Shown: positions 1-7,196, counted from the first letter of the stretch. The stretch is 9,321 nucleotides of DNA from an uncultured Streptococcus sp. (GCA_916048115.1 CAJZGQ010000040.1:1-9321); one strand, 5' to 3'. Notes: generated by a model not told the origin, from the letters alone. Translations and numbers: made by a program.

Positions 1-2450
1 TAGAAGCGCGCTACGATTTTTCACAAGTGGAAGATGAGTTAGGGGACCAAGATCGAACAGCGATTCAACTCTGGCAAACCAACACACAAAAAGAAGAGTT
101 GGAATATGTCGCTAAATCCATCCGTCAGCGTCTTCATGATGGGGCTCGCTATCGGGATATTCGGGTCTTGTTAGGCGATGTGGAAGCTTATCAACTGCAA
201 CTCAAGACCATTTTTGATCAGTATCAGATTCCCTTTTACTTGGGACGAAGTGAAGCCATGGTCCATCATCCCTTGATTCAGGTCATTGAATCCTTGTGGC
301 GGATCAAGCAGTTCAATTACCAGACAGATGACGTCATCAATCTGTTGAAAACGGGTCTGTATAGTGATCTGGCGCAAGCTGAAGTCGATGCTTTTGAACA
401 GTATCTTCGCTTTGCGGAAGTAAAGGGTGCTGCAAAATTTCAAAAGCCTTTTACCAGCAATCGTCAGGGTAAGTTTCATCTAGAAGAGCTCAATGCCCTC
501 CGAGAACGCGTCGCAGAACCTTTAGCTCCTTTCTTTTCACAGCGCAAACAAAAGGTTTCCCAACTCTTAACAGCCTTTACAGAGTTTCTGCAAGAGGCTC
601 AGCTTTCTCAGAATCTACAAGCTTTGATCAAGGATCTAGCTTTGGAAGAGCAGGAGCGCTATGATCAAGTTTGGAAGACCTTCCTCCACGTCTTAGAAGA
701 ATTGAATCTGGTTTTTGAGGACCAAGAACTGACAGTGGATGACTTTTTAGCTCTTGTCTTATCCGGCATGCAATTGACACAATACCGGACAGTTCCCGCT
801 ACAGTCGATGTAGTGACGGTTCAGTCCTATGACTTGATTGAGCCCTTGACAGCCCCTTATGTCTACGCGATTGGGTTGACCCAGGAACGTTTTCCAAAGA
901 TCGCGCAGAATACCTCGCTTCTCAGTGAAGAAGAACGACAACAGCTCAATGAGGCCACCCAAGAAGGAGCAGAGCTCCAGGTGGTGACCAGCGAAAATCT
1001 CAAGAAGAATCGCTTTGTGGCGGTTTCGCTACTTAATGCAGCGACCGAACAACTGGTCCTATCGGCCCCTAGCTTGGTCAATGAAACGGAAGATAGTGTC
1101 TCTCCTTACCTTCTAGAATTGGCCAAGGAGCCTATTGCCATCGAGTGGACGACCAAACAAGCCCAAGCTTCAAGTGATGACATCGGGACCTACCGAGCCC
1201 TCTTAGCGCGCGTGATCGAACTCCAACAAGAAGAGATCACTAGTGAGCTGTCTGCTGAAGAAGCCAGCTTTTGGGGTGTGGCCGTGCGGGTCTTGCGAAA
1301 GAAATTGCAAGCAGAAGGCATTCAGATTCCTCAGATTTCAACGGAATTAAAGAGTCGCCAGCTCCAGTCGGATACGCTTCAAGCGCTCTATCCAGAAGGC
1401 AAAGCCTTGACCTTATCCGCTTCTGCCTTAAATGAATACTACAAGCATCAGTATGCCTTTTATCTGCGCTATGTCTTGGGGCTACAAGAAGATGAGACCA
1501 TCCGGCCAGACGCTCGCAGTCATGGGAATTTCTTGCACCGAATCTTTGAAAAAGTCTTAAAAGACAGCTCCTATCAGGCTTTTGATCAGCGCTTAAGCGA
1601 GGCGATTCGAGAAACCAGCCAAGAAGCAGAGTTCCAGCAATTGTATGGAGAAAATGGAGAGACCGAGTTTATTCGCAACTTGCTTCTTGATACCGCTAAA
1701 ACAACGGGGCGTGTCCTCGCTCAGCAAAATGGCATCGAGACCATTGGTGAGGAGACTCTCTTTGGCGGGAGCGCCCACACCTCTTATCCTTTGTCTGATG
1801 GCCGTCTCCTGCAGCTACGAGGCAAGGTGGACCGCATTGATCAGTTAAGTGATCGGGGAGCTCTTGGCGTTGTGGATTACAAGTCAAGCTTGACGCAATT
1901 CCACTATGACAAGTTCTTTAATGGCCTGAATTCTCAATTGCCGACCTATCTCTCTGCCATTCAGGATCTGAAGGAATACCAAGCGGAGCAAGGGATTTTC
2001 GGAGCCATGTATTTGGAAATGGGAGATCCCCTAGTGGATCTGAAAAAGACCAAGACAGTAGAGGACGCCATCAACCAAACTATGAAAAGTCAACAGTACA
2101 AGGGGCTCTTTATGGCAGATCAGGCGCCTTACCTGGGCGAGGCCTATGATAAGAACAAGGCTATGATGTTGAGTAAGGAAGAGCTGGACCTGCTCCTCTT
2201 GTACAACGCTTATCTTTATAAAACAGCAGCAGAAGGGATCCTCAAAGGGCAATTTGCCATCAATCCCTATAGTGAAAATGGGCGCAATATCGCACCATAT
2301 GTGGAGCAGTTTAAATCCATCACAGGATTTGAAGCCGATCGTCACCTAGGTCAGGCACGGTTCTTGACCAAACTAGACCAAAAAGGAATACGCGGTGAAA
2401 AGGTGAAAGCCGCTTGGATCGAGAAGATGAAGGAGGTCTTGAACAAATGA
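1..2450 (+). CDS. rexB: RexB (AddB type 2), helicase-nuclease subunit B, 5'-truncated by the window edge
   Basis: Partner of RexA in the ATP-dependent RexAB (AddAB-type) helicase-exonuclease, which processes double-strand DNA ends for recombination and stops strong degradation at Chi. The frame is open from base 3, upstream of a GTG at 27 that is therefore not the start. About 815 C-terminal residues are visible; family members are about 1,090 residues, so roughly 280 N-terminal residues are missing. The C-terminal RecB/PD-(D/E)XK nuclease fold is intact: His in HGNFLHRIF (codon 1536), Asp in GKVDRID (codon 1830), and the VDYKSS motif with Asp at 1875 and Lys at 1881. No cysteine is visible, so the four-Cys Fe-S cluster of Bacillus AddB is absent, as expected of the type 2 (RexB) subfamily. 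The gene ends in a 4-nt ATGA overlap with rexA, which suggests translational coupling. Confidence 0.96.
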   Translation, partial: EARYDFSQVEDELGDQDRTAIQLWQTNTQKEELEYVAKSIRQRLHDGARYRDIRVLLGDVEAYQLQLKTIFDQYQIPFYLGRSEAMVHHPLIQVIESLWRIKQFNYQTDDVINLLKTGLYSDLAQAEVDAFEQYLRFAEVKGAAKFQKPFTSNRQGKFHLEELNALRERVAEPLAPFFSQRKQKVSQLLTAFTEFLQEAQLSQNLQALIKDLALEEQERYDQVWKTFLHVLEELNLVFEDQELTVDDFLALVLSGMQLTQYRTVPATVDVVTVQSYDLIEPLTAPYVYAIGLTQERFPKIAQNTSLLSEEERQQLNEATQEGAELQVVTSENLKKNRFVAVSLLNAATEQLVLSAPSLVNETEDSVSPYLLELAKEPIAIEWTTKQAQASSDDIGTYRALLARVIELQQEEITSELSAEEASFWGVAVRVLRKKLQAEGIQIPQISTELKSRQLQSDTLQALYPEGKALTLSASALNEYYKHQYAFYLRYVLGLQEDETIRPDARSHGNFLHRIFEKVLKDSSYQAFDQRLSEAIRETSQEAEFQQLYGENGETEFIRNLLLDTAKTTGRVLAQQNGIETIGEETLFGGSAHTSYPLSDGRLLQLRGKVDRIDQLSDRGALGVVDYKSSLTQFHYDKFFNGLNSQLPTYLSAIQDLKEYQAEQGIFGAMYLEMGDPLVDLKKTKTVEDAINQTMKSQQYKGLFMADQAPYLGEAYDKNKAMMLSKEELDLLLLYNAYLYKTAAEGILKGQFAINPYSENGRNIAPYVEQFKSITGFEADRHLGQARFLTKLDQKGIRGEKVKAAWIEKMKEVLNK
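1208..1214 (+). other. Chi-like heptamer GCGCGTG within rexB
   Basis: Exact match to the 5'-GCGCGTG-3' Chi sequence known to modulate RexAB in Lactococcus lactis. It lies on the coding strand of rexB, reading Ala-Arg-Val in frame. Whether it acts as Chi depends on this host using the lactococcal sequence, which is inferred. About one chance match is expected in a window this size on both strands. Confidence 0.45.
2431..2436 (+). promoter_or_regulatory. Ribosome binding site of rexA
   Basis: A perfect AGGAGG lies inside the last codons of rexB, 10 nt before the ATG at 2447. It fixes the rexA start at this ATG rather than at the TTG in the same frame at 2414, which has no such site. It also shows that rexA initiates independently while being coupled to rexB by the ATGA overlap. 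Confidence 0.85.
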
Positions 2451-5400
2451 TCAAACAAGCATTTTTGACAAGAGATGAAATCAAGGCCCTTCAGGCCCAA
2501 GAGGCAGCCTCTACTAAAGAGCAAAAGCGAACAGCAGAACAGATCGATGCCATCTATAGTTCTGGGACTAATATCTTGGTGTCGGCCTCGGCTGGTTCAG
2601 GAAAGACCTTTGTCATGGTGCAAAGGATTTTGGATCAGATCCAGCGAGGTATTTCGATTCAGGAGCTCTTTATCTCGACCTTTACGGTCAAGGCAGCAGG
2701 AGAGCTTAAGGAGCGTTTGGAAAGTGAACTTGGAAAAGCCCTGCAAGCGAGCGATGACCCAGAACTCAAGCAACACCTGGCCCGTCAAATCGCAGATGTC
2801 GCCACTAGCGATATCGGGACCATGGACTCCTTTACCCAAAAGGTACTAACGCGCTATGGCTATTTGCTTGGGTTGGCGCCCCAGTTTCGCATTTTACAAA
2901 ATGCCAGTGAGCAGCGTCTCTTACAGAATGAAGTCTTTCAGACTGTTTTTGACCGCTATTACCAAGGGGAAAATCAAGAAGCCTTTGTCCAGATGGTTAA
3001 GAATTTCACGGGACAGCGCAAAAATTTGACCTTGTTTAAAGAGCAGGTCTACCAGATCTATGACTTTCTTCAGTCGACCAGTGATCCGGAAAAATGGCTG
3101 GAGGAGCATTTCCTAAAAGGTTATGAGGAGACCGATTTTGAACAGGTGGAAGTTACTCTGATGGAGAGCATTCAGCAGGCCCTCTATGAGGCAGAGAGCT
3201 TTTTTGCCTTTCATTTGTCCAATGAAGGCCAAGCATTTGGTAAGGCCAAATATTTGGAAGCCGTGCAAGAGGTGCTGGATCAGATTGGAAGCCTCACAGA
3301 GCGCCCTAATAAAGTGCAACTGACCTCTGTCCTAAAGGCAGTCGTCGCGATTAGTCGTGCTTCAAATGGGGGAGCCTTGACCAATAGAGCCCGAAAAGAG
3401 GAGCTGAAAGACCTAGTTACGGCTTATAACCATGACAAAAACCTTCATATCAATCGCCTCAGAGACTTGGAAAATCAGCTCTATCAGTTGGAATTTCAAC
3501 AAACCTTCCACCAAGAAGAAGGCCCCATGCTCTCTTTGCTGCGGTACTTTATCAGAGACTTTTCTAAGGCTTATCTGGAGCGAAAAATCCAAGAAAAAGC
3601 TTATGAATTTGGGGATATTAGTCATTTTGCCATTCAAATTTTAGAGCAATTCCCAGAGGTGAGACAAGCCTTTCAAGAGCGTTATCATGAGGTCATGGTC
3701 GATGAGTACCAGGATACCAACCACACCCAGGAGCGGATGTTGGATTTGCTGTCAAATGGCCACAATCGCTTCATGGTGGGGGATATCAAGCAATCGATTT
3801 ACCGTTTCCGTCAGGCAGATCCACAGATTTTCAATGATAAATTTAAGGCCTACCAAGAAGAAGGGGCAAAAGGGCGGTTGATTCTCCTCAAGGAAAATTT
3901 CCGGAGTCATGTGGAAGTGTTGGATGCGACCAATGATGTCTTTCGCCATTTGATGGACGAAGAGGTAGGAGAGATTGACTACAATCAAACCCACTATCTA
4001 GTTGCAGGAAGCGACAAGCAGCGGATGGCCTTGCCACAACATCGGGCTGAATTTTTGCTCTATGATGGTAGCCAAGACCAGGAAGAAAAGGACGAAGACG
4101 AGGAAGCAACCCTTGGACTTGAGACGGTTTCTAGGGGAGAAATTCTTCTAGTGATCAAAGAAATTTTACGCCTCCATCGGGTAGAAAAAGTACCCTTTAA
4201 AGAGATCACACTCTTGACCGCGACTCGAACGCGAAATGACGCCATTCTGGAAGCCTTTGACCAGTACCAGATTCCGATTGTGGCAGATAGCGGACAGGCG
4301 CATTATCTTGAGTCACTGGAAGTGATGGTCATGCTGGATACCTTGCGGACCATTAACAACCCTTTGCATGATTATCCCTTAGTGGCCCTCATGAAATCCC
4401 CTATGTTTGACTTTGATGAAGATGAGCTGGCACGGATTTCCTTGCAGTCTCTTCCAGAGCAAAAGCAAGTGGCCTTCTACCACAAGGTCCAGTTAGCCCT
4501 TGAAAAAACTGCAGAGCATGCAAGTCTGATTGATGCCAAACTCTCAGCTAAAATCGAGAACTTCCTCCAGGTTTTATCTACTTGGCGGGCTGCTGCCAAG
4601 ACCTCTTCGCTTTATGATTTGCTGTGGAAAATCTATGAGGATCGCTATTACTATGACTATGTTGGCGCCCTTCCAAATGGTGCCCAGCGCCAGGCCAACC
4701 TCTATGCCTTGACGCTTCGGGCCAATGATTATGAGAAGACCAGCTTTAAGGGCTTGTCGCGTTTTATTGCCATGATCGATAAGGTGATCGAAAATGAACA
4801 CGATTTGGCCAGCGTCCCTCTGGCAGCACCAAAAGATGCCGTTCAGCTCATGACCGTCCATAAGAGTAAGGGGCTTGAATTCAAGTATGTCTTTATTCTC
4901 AATATGGACAAGGCTTTTAACCGCAAGGATCAATCGGGACCGATCATTCTCAGCCGTCAAAAAGGGATTGGTTTTAAATACATTGCGAACCTGCCAGTTG
5001 AGACCGAAAATCCAGCTGCCCCTGAAACCATCCGCCTGCAGATCGAAACGCCTTGCTACCAGGGCAATGTGGAAGAAACAAAATTGGCTACGATTTCAGA
5101 GCAAATGCGTCTTCTATATGTTGCTATGACACGGGCCGAGCTCAAGCTCTATCTGGTCGGAAAAGGCCGTGAGGACAAACTGCCCGATACCGATTGGGGG
5201 ACCAGTCGCAATGGCAAGCTGGATCCGGAAAAACGAAAAGAATGGACCTCTTATCAGGACTGGCTCTTTGCTATTCAAGATGTGTTTGCCAAGAATACCT
5301 TGGCCTATGACACGCGTTTTGTCACAGACGAAGATCTGACACCGGATCAGCTGGAGCCTATAGAGAAAGAGCAGGATTCCCGCCTGGATCAGCTCAAGGA

Positions 5401-6112
5401 TGTCCGCCAGTCAGAGGATATTCGTCGGGCTTTGGATATCTTGGAAAATGTTGATCGCCTCAATCAGCTCTATGCTCCGGCCATTCATTTGCCAAGTGTC
5501 CGTACTCCTAGTCAGATCAAGAAATTCTACGAGCCGGTCATGGATGCCAATGGCGTCCAGATCATGGATGCGAAGACCGTGAAACCTGACTTTGAGCTTC
5601 CAACTTTTGGTCAAGAAAAAGCTGTGACTGGAGCACAAGTCGGTAGTGCAGTCCATGAGCTTATGCAGCGCGTGCCTCTTGAAGAAGAAATCACGCTGGA
5701 TACACTGCGTCAAGCCTTGGAGCAAGTCCAAGCAGAGCCAGCGGTCAAAGCGCGCATCAAGCTAGAGGCCATTCTCGCTTTCTATGAGACGCCTTTAGGG
5801 ACCTTACTTCAAAGAGAAGCCCCTCGGGTTCATCGTGAAGCCCCCTTTGCCATGCTGAAGAAAGATCTAGCCAGTGGTGAGGACTTCGTCGTGCGGGGGA
5901 TCTTGGATGGTTACGTGGTGCTAGAAGACCGGATCCTGCTCTTTGATTATAAGACAGATCACTACAAGGTCCCTAGCCAATTGGTCGAACGCTACCGAGA
6001 TCAGCTCGATCTCTATGCAGAAGCTCTTCGCCGTTCCTGTGGCCAAGAGCACGTTGAAAAATATTTGGTACTTTTAGGTGGCCCTCATCTAGAAGTGGTG
6101 AAAGTGGAGTAA
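2447..6112 (+). CDS. rexA: RexA (AddA), ATP-dependent helicase-nuclease subunit A
   Basis: Motor and nuclease subunit of RexAB, a UvrD-like superfamily 1A helicase fused to a RecB-type nuclease; 1,221 residues, normal for the family. Visible in order: Q-motif glutamine Q32 (KRTAEQ); Walker A ASAGSGKT at 47-54; Walker B VDEYQDTN with D419 and E420; motif [14 protein letters not shown] at 445-455; motif IV-like LKENFRS; motif [12 protein letters not shown] at 802-812; motif [13 protein letters not shown] at 887-897. The C-terminal nuclease has H1070 (GSAVHELMQ), D1154 (RGILDGY) and D1167-Y-K1169 (LLFDYKTD), so all catalytic residues appear intact. The ATG overlaps the rexB stop and is preceded by AGGAGG. 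A DUF4298 gene follows after 3 nt. No frameshift or missing motif was seen. Confidence 0.98.
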   Translation: MIKQAFLTRDEIKALQAQEAASTKEQKRTAEQIDAIYSSGTNILVSASAGSGKTFVMVQRILDQIQRGISIQELFISTFTVKAAGELKERLESELGKALQASDDPELKQHLARQIADVATSDIGTMDSFTQKVLTRYGYLLGLAPQFRILQNASEQRLLQNEVFQTVFDRYYQGENQEAFVQMVKNFTGQRKNLTLFKEQVYQIYDFLQSTSDPEKWLEEHFLKGYEETDFEQVEVTLMESIQQALYEAESFFAFHLSNEGQAFGKAKYLEAVQEVLDQIGSLTERPNKVQLTSVLKAVVAISRASNGGALTNRARKEELKDLVTAYNHDKNLHINRLRDLENQLYQLEFQQTFHQEEGPMLSLLRYFIRDFSKAYLERKIQEKAYEFGDISHFAIQILEQFPEVRQAFQERYHEVMVDEYQDTNHTQERMLDLLSNGHNRFMVGDIKQSIYRFRQADPQIFNDKFKAYQEEGAKGRLILLKENFRSHVEVLDATNDVFRHLMDEEVGEIDYNQTHYLVAGSDKQRMALPQHRAEFLLYDGSQDQEEKDEDEEATLGLETVSRGEILLVIKEILRLHRVEKVPFKEITLLTATRTRNDAILEAFDQYQIPIVADSGQAHYLESLEVMVMLDTLRTINNPLHDYPLVALMKSPMFDFDEDELARISLQSLPEQKQVAFYHKVQLALEKTAEHASLIDAKLSAKIENFLQVLSTWRAAAKTSSLYDLLWKIYEDRYYYDYVGALPNGAQRQANLYALTLRANDYEKTSFKGLSRFIAMIDKVIENEHDLASVPLAAPKDAVQLMTVHKSKGLEFKYVFILNMDKAFNRKDQSGPIILSRQKGIGFKYIANLPVETENPAAPETIRLQIETPCYQGNVEETKLATISEQMRLLYVAMTRAELKLYLVGKGREDKLPDTDWGTSRNGKLDPEKRKEWTSYQDWLFAIQDVFAKNTLAYDTRFVTDEDLTPDQLEPIEKEQDSRLDQLKDVRQSEDIRRALDILENVDRLNQLYAPAIHLPSVRTPSQIKKFYEPVMDANGVQIMDAKTVKPDFELPTFGQEKAVTGAQVGSAVHELMQRVPLEEEITLDTLRQALEQVQAEPAVKARIKLEAILAFYETPLGTLLQREAPRVHREAPFAMLKKDLASGEDFVVRGILDGYVVLEDRILLFDYKTDHYKVPSQLVERYRDQLDLYAEALRRSCGQEHVEKYLVLLGGPHLEVVKVE
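5668..5674 (+). other. Chi-like heptamer GCGCGTG within rexA
   Basis: Second exact copy of the lactococcal Chi heptamer, in the same orientation as the one in rexB. It lies in the nuclease-domain coding part of rexA and reads Gln-Arg-Val in frame. I found no copy in the opposite orientation (CACGCGC) in the window. Its function is inferred from L. lactis only. Confidence 0.45.
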
Positions 6113-6115
6113 CAC

Positions 6116-6433
6116 ATGACAATTGCAAAGGAAAAAATTGAACGCATCCAAAGGATGGAAGGTTATTTGAATGACTATGCTAAGACTTTGGAAGATACAA
6201 AAAAAGCAGTGGATCGACTAAAAGAGCATCAAGAGAGCTATATCCAACTGCGCGATTATTATAGTAGTCAGACCTATTTTGATGACTTGGACCTGTCCAA
6301 TCAGGCTGACTTTCCAGCAGATCTTCCTTGTGGTGTCTTGTCCGAAGATGCCGTCTATGATTTGTTAGACGAGCATTTTCAGATGGGAGTGGAACTCTTG
6401 GAGATCGCAACGAAGATGATCAAAGAGCGGTGA
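6116..6433 (+). CDS. DUF4298 family small protein, third gene of the rexBA operon
   Basis: A 105-residue, probably cytoplasmic protein of unknown function, recognised as DUF4298 by its N-terminal helix with an IERIQRMEGYL pattern, a central LRDYYSSQTYFDD segment and the C-terminal PCGVLSEDAVYDLL signature (about residues 73-86). It is acidic (about 23 Asp/Glu against 13 Lys/Arg), has no signal peptide or membrane segment, and the first 50 residues have heptad-like hydrophobic spacing that could form a coiled coil. A GGAG at 6106-6109, inside the rexA end, sits 6 nt before the ATG. The 3-nt gap to rexA and the terminator just after its stop make it part of the rexBA transcript. A role with RexAB is only suggested by position. 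Confidence 0.85.
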   Translation: MTIAKEKIERIQRMEGYLNDYAKTLEDTKKAVDRLKEHQESYIQLRDYYSSQTYFDDLDLSNQADFPADLPCGVLSEDAVYDLLDEHFQMGVELLEIATKMIKER

Positions 6434-6436
6434 AAT

Positions 6437-6478
6437 TTCAATCTAAAAGCTCCGGTTTCCCGGGGCTTTTAGATTGAA
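6437..6478 (+). terminator. Hairpin terminator of the rexBA-DUF4298 operon
   Basis: A 19-bp stem begins 3 nt after the DUF4298 stop: TTCAATCTAAAAGC pairs with GCTTTTAGATTGAA, and an inner TCCGG/CCGGG part (one G-U pair) closes a TTTC loop at 6456-6459. The GC core (6449-6466) is followed by CTTTTAGATT, giving a short T-run, and preceded by CTAAAAG, so it could work in both directions. There is no long T tract outside the full stem. Confidence 0.75.
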
Positions 6479-6520
6479 GACAAACGTCATCATAGAAACT
6501 TTCCTTAGGTGAGTACGGAC

Positions 6521-6549
6521 GTCAGCGAACTTCGAAGAAGTTCCATGAC
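6521..6549. repeat. Palindromic hairpin inside the 6495-6796 block
   Basis: GTCA, a GC/CA 2x2 internal loop, then a perfect GAACTTC-GAA-GAAGTTC hairpin (6527-6543), closed by TGAC (6546-6549). That is 11 paired bases with a symmetric interruption. There is no T-run after it, so it is not an obvious terminator. Confidence 0.7.
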
Positions 6550-6565
6550 TAAATCAAGATACAAA

Positions 6566-6655
6566 GGGCGACTGCGGATAAAGTCAAAATAGGAAGTTTG
6601 ACGAAGAATCTTTAGATTCTAGGAGAACTTATCTTTTTGACACAATCCGCAGCCC
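6566..6655. repeat. Long imperfect hairpin, about 90 nt
   Basis: Nested pairings all lie on one axis: GGG 6566-6568 with CCC 6653-6655 (3-nt bulge); CTGCGGAT 6572-6579 with ATCCGCAG 6645-6652; a 3x3 loop; GTCAAAA 6583-6589 with TTTTGAC 6635-6641; a 4x4 loop; AAGTT 6594-6598 with AACTT 6626-6630; a 6x5 loop; then AGAATC-TTTA-GATTCT at 6605-6620. The near-symmetric loops suggest one ancestral long palindrome or a selected RNA fold. No match to a named RNA family was recognised. Confidence 0.65.
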
Positions 6656-6658
6656 GTG

Positions 6659-6730
6659 TTCAATTATTTTTGAGCCCCTTCGCTCTTGAATTTCTTAGCT
6701 CAGGCTAAAACAGTTTCCCGAACTGTTTTA
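6659..6730. repeat. Run of three consecutive hairpins
   Basis: First: TTCAA 6659-6663 with TTGAA 6686-6690 enclosing GAGC-CCCTTC-GCTC (6672-6685), with an 8-nt bulge. Second: TTAGC-TCAG-GCTAA (6695-6708). Third: TAAAACAGTT-TCCCG-AACTGTTTTA (6706-6730), a perfect 10-bp stem with A-rich left and T-rich right arms, resembling a bidirectional terminator. The second and third share three bases (6706-6708), so they compete slightly. Confidence 0.55.
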
Positions 6731-6745
6731 CTCTCAAAACTCCCG

Positions 6746-6780
6746 AGTGCTAGAAACCATCGTGTTTCTAGCACTTTTCT
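6746..6780 (+). terminator. Terminator-like perfect 12-bp hairpin followed by a T-rich tract
   Basis: AGTGCTAGAAAC (6746-6757) pairs perfectly with GTTTCTAGCACT (6764-6775) around a CATCGT loop, followed by TTTCT. The stem is only moderately GC-rich and the T-run is short, so termination strength is uncertain. It lies just inside the right inverted repeat of the 6495-6796 block, downstream of the operon terminator, where it could act as a backup stop. Confidence 0.45.
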
Positions 6781-6796
6781 CACTGCGGAAAGTTTC

Positions 6797-6921
6797 AGTA
6801 TATCTTTGAATGAGCTTAATAGTATATATTATTCTAAGTTTTTAAGCATCATTTATGTTGTCTTATCTTGACAAGCCCTATCAGCAATAGAAAAATTTCC
6901 AAAATGGACTTTTTCTTCAGC
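6797..6921. other. AT-rich spacer with no recognised feature
   Basis: This stretch holds TATATA-rich sequence around 6820-6835 and a TTGACA at 6868-6873 with no convincing -10 box downstream. The only frame across it belongs to an unsupported TTG-started ORF. I see no gene, clear promoter or repeat. Confidence 0.5.
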
Positions 6922-6952
6922 AAAAAAAAACTCCGGTTTCCCGAAGTTTTTT
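6922..6952 (-). terminator. Bidirectional intrinsic terminator, mainly for the DUF3042 gene
   Basis: CTCCGG-TTTC-CCGAAG (6931-6946, one C-A mismatch) is flanked by nine A on the left (6922-6930) and TTTTTTC on the right (6947-6953). Read on the minus strand, it starts 7 nt after the DUF3042 stop and ends in a nine-base T tract, a textbook intrinsic terminator. On the plus strand, TTTTTT also follows the stem, so it would stop rightward readthrough from the spacer. Confidence 0.85.
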
Positions 6953-6959
6953 CTTTTGA

Positions 6960-7130
6960 TTAGTGTGAGACACGACGACGTGCTGCTTTTTTGCGGTTTT
7001 CTTCGATGAAAGCTGCTTTTTGTTCTTCTGGCTCGATTACTTTTTTCTTGAATGTGTAAACTGCACCTGCGACAGCAGCAACTGTACCAGCAACACCAGT
7101 AACAAAACCTTTACCAAATCCTTTAGCCAT
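6960..7130 (-). CDS. DUF3042 family small membrane-type protein, 56 aa
   Basis: Short gene on the minus strand: ATG at 7130-7128, TAA at 6962-6960. It starts MAKGFGKGFVTGVAG, has a glycine/alanine/valine-rich hydrophobic stretch at about residues 4-25 with small residues spaced like a glycine zipper, then KKK (28-30), a charged helical part (VIEPEEQKAAFIEENRKKAA) and an RRR near the C-terminus. I recognise it as DUF3042, a Lactobacillales family of unknown function. It is probably a single-pass or membrane-associated protein with its basic tail in the cytoplasm, which is inference. A strong ribosome site lies upstream and an intrinsic terminator downstream, so it looks like a complete single-gene transcription unit, divergent from miaA. 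Confidence 0.88.
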   Translation of the reverse strand: MAKGFGKGFVTGVAGTVAAVAGAVYTFKKKVIEPEEQKAAFIEENRKKAARRRVSH

Positions 7131-7137
7131 GAGAATT

Positions 7138-7145
7138 TCTCCTTT
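7138..7145 (-). promoter_or_regulatory. Ribosome binding site of the DUF3042 gene
   Basis: Minus-strand AAAGGAGA lies 7 nt before the ATG at 7130. This near-perfect site and spacing is the main support that the 56-codon gene is translated. Confidence 0.8.
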
Positions 7146-7173
7146 TCTGAACTTTAAATATTTATGTTATAAT
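7145..7173 (+). promoter_or_regulatory. Predicted extended -10 promoter of miaA-hflX
   Basis: TATAAT at 7168-7173 is preceded by TGT (7165-7167), giving an extended -10 TGn motif. A weak -35-like TTCTGA at 7145-7150 is 17 bp upstream. The expected transcript start near 7180 leaves about 34 nt of leader before the miaA ATG, with AAGGA at 7203-7207 as ribosome site. Confidence 0.65.
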
Positions 7174-7196
7174 ATATGGTAACGAAAAAACGTGAA
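7169..7196 (-). promoter_or_regulatory. Possible divergent promoter of the DUF3042 gene
   Basis: Read on the minus strand: TTCACG (7196-7191), a 16-bp spacer, then TATTAT (7174-7169). Both hexamers match consensus at four of six positions. This -10 overlaps that of the miaA promoter, so the two could compete for polymerase. Tentative. Confidence 0.35.

Larger units (their letters stand above)
6495..6796. repeat. MITE-like or structured-RNA block bounded by imperfect inverted repeats, non-coding
   Basis: The left end GAAACTTTCC (6495-6504), then GTGAG (6509-6513), is matched in inverse by CTCAC (6779-6783), then GGAAAGTTTC (6787-6796): 15 paired bases interrupted by 4 nt on one side and 3 nt on the other. 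Allowing a 2-nt bulge, ATA just outside the left end also matches on the right. The roughly 302-bp interior has no credible ORF but holds at least six hairpins. This architecture fits a non-autonomous miniature element, or a multibranched RNA closed by a long-range stem. No clear target-site duplication was found, and copy number cannot be assessed here. Confidence 0.5.

Noticed and set aside
27..29. GTG as the start of rexB
   Set aside because: The frame is open to the left edge and the family needs about 280 more residues, so this is an internal valine codon.
2414..2446. Upstream TTG start extending RexA by 11 residues
   Set aside because: The ATG at 2447 has AGGAGG 10 nt upstream and overlaps the rexB stop in the usual ATGA way; the TTG has no comparable site.
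2475..2849. 124-codon plus-strand ORF overlapping rexA, and other long minus-strand frames within rexB, rexA, miaA and hflX
   Set aside because: All lie inside well-supported conserved genes in another frame, lack ribosome sites, and encode no recognisable domain.
6637..6670. Promoter from TTGACA at 6637-6642
   Set aside because: It lies in the paired arm of the long hairpin, and no good -10 box occurs 16-18 bp downstream (TCAATT at best).
6495..6796. Known large RNA (RNase P, tmRNA, T-box, group II intron) or an IS with transposase
   Set aside because: None of the conserved cores I could check by eye is present, there is no ACCA-type tRNA end, no T-box motif, and no transposase ORF in any frame.
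6480..6810. Target-site duplication flanking the inverted-repeat block
   Set aside because: The immediate flanks (CATA on the left, AGTATA on the right) share no convincing direct repeat. An AT dinucleotide match would be meaningless in this composition.
6686..6871. 61-codon plus-strand ORF in the structured spacer
   Set aside because: It starts at a TTG inside a hairpin with no ribosome site, runs through several perfect hairpins, and its product resembles no family I know. Most likely a chance frame.
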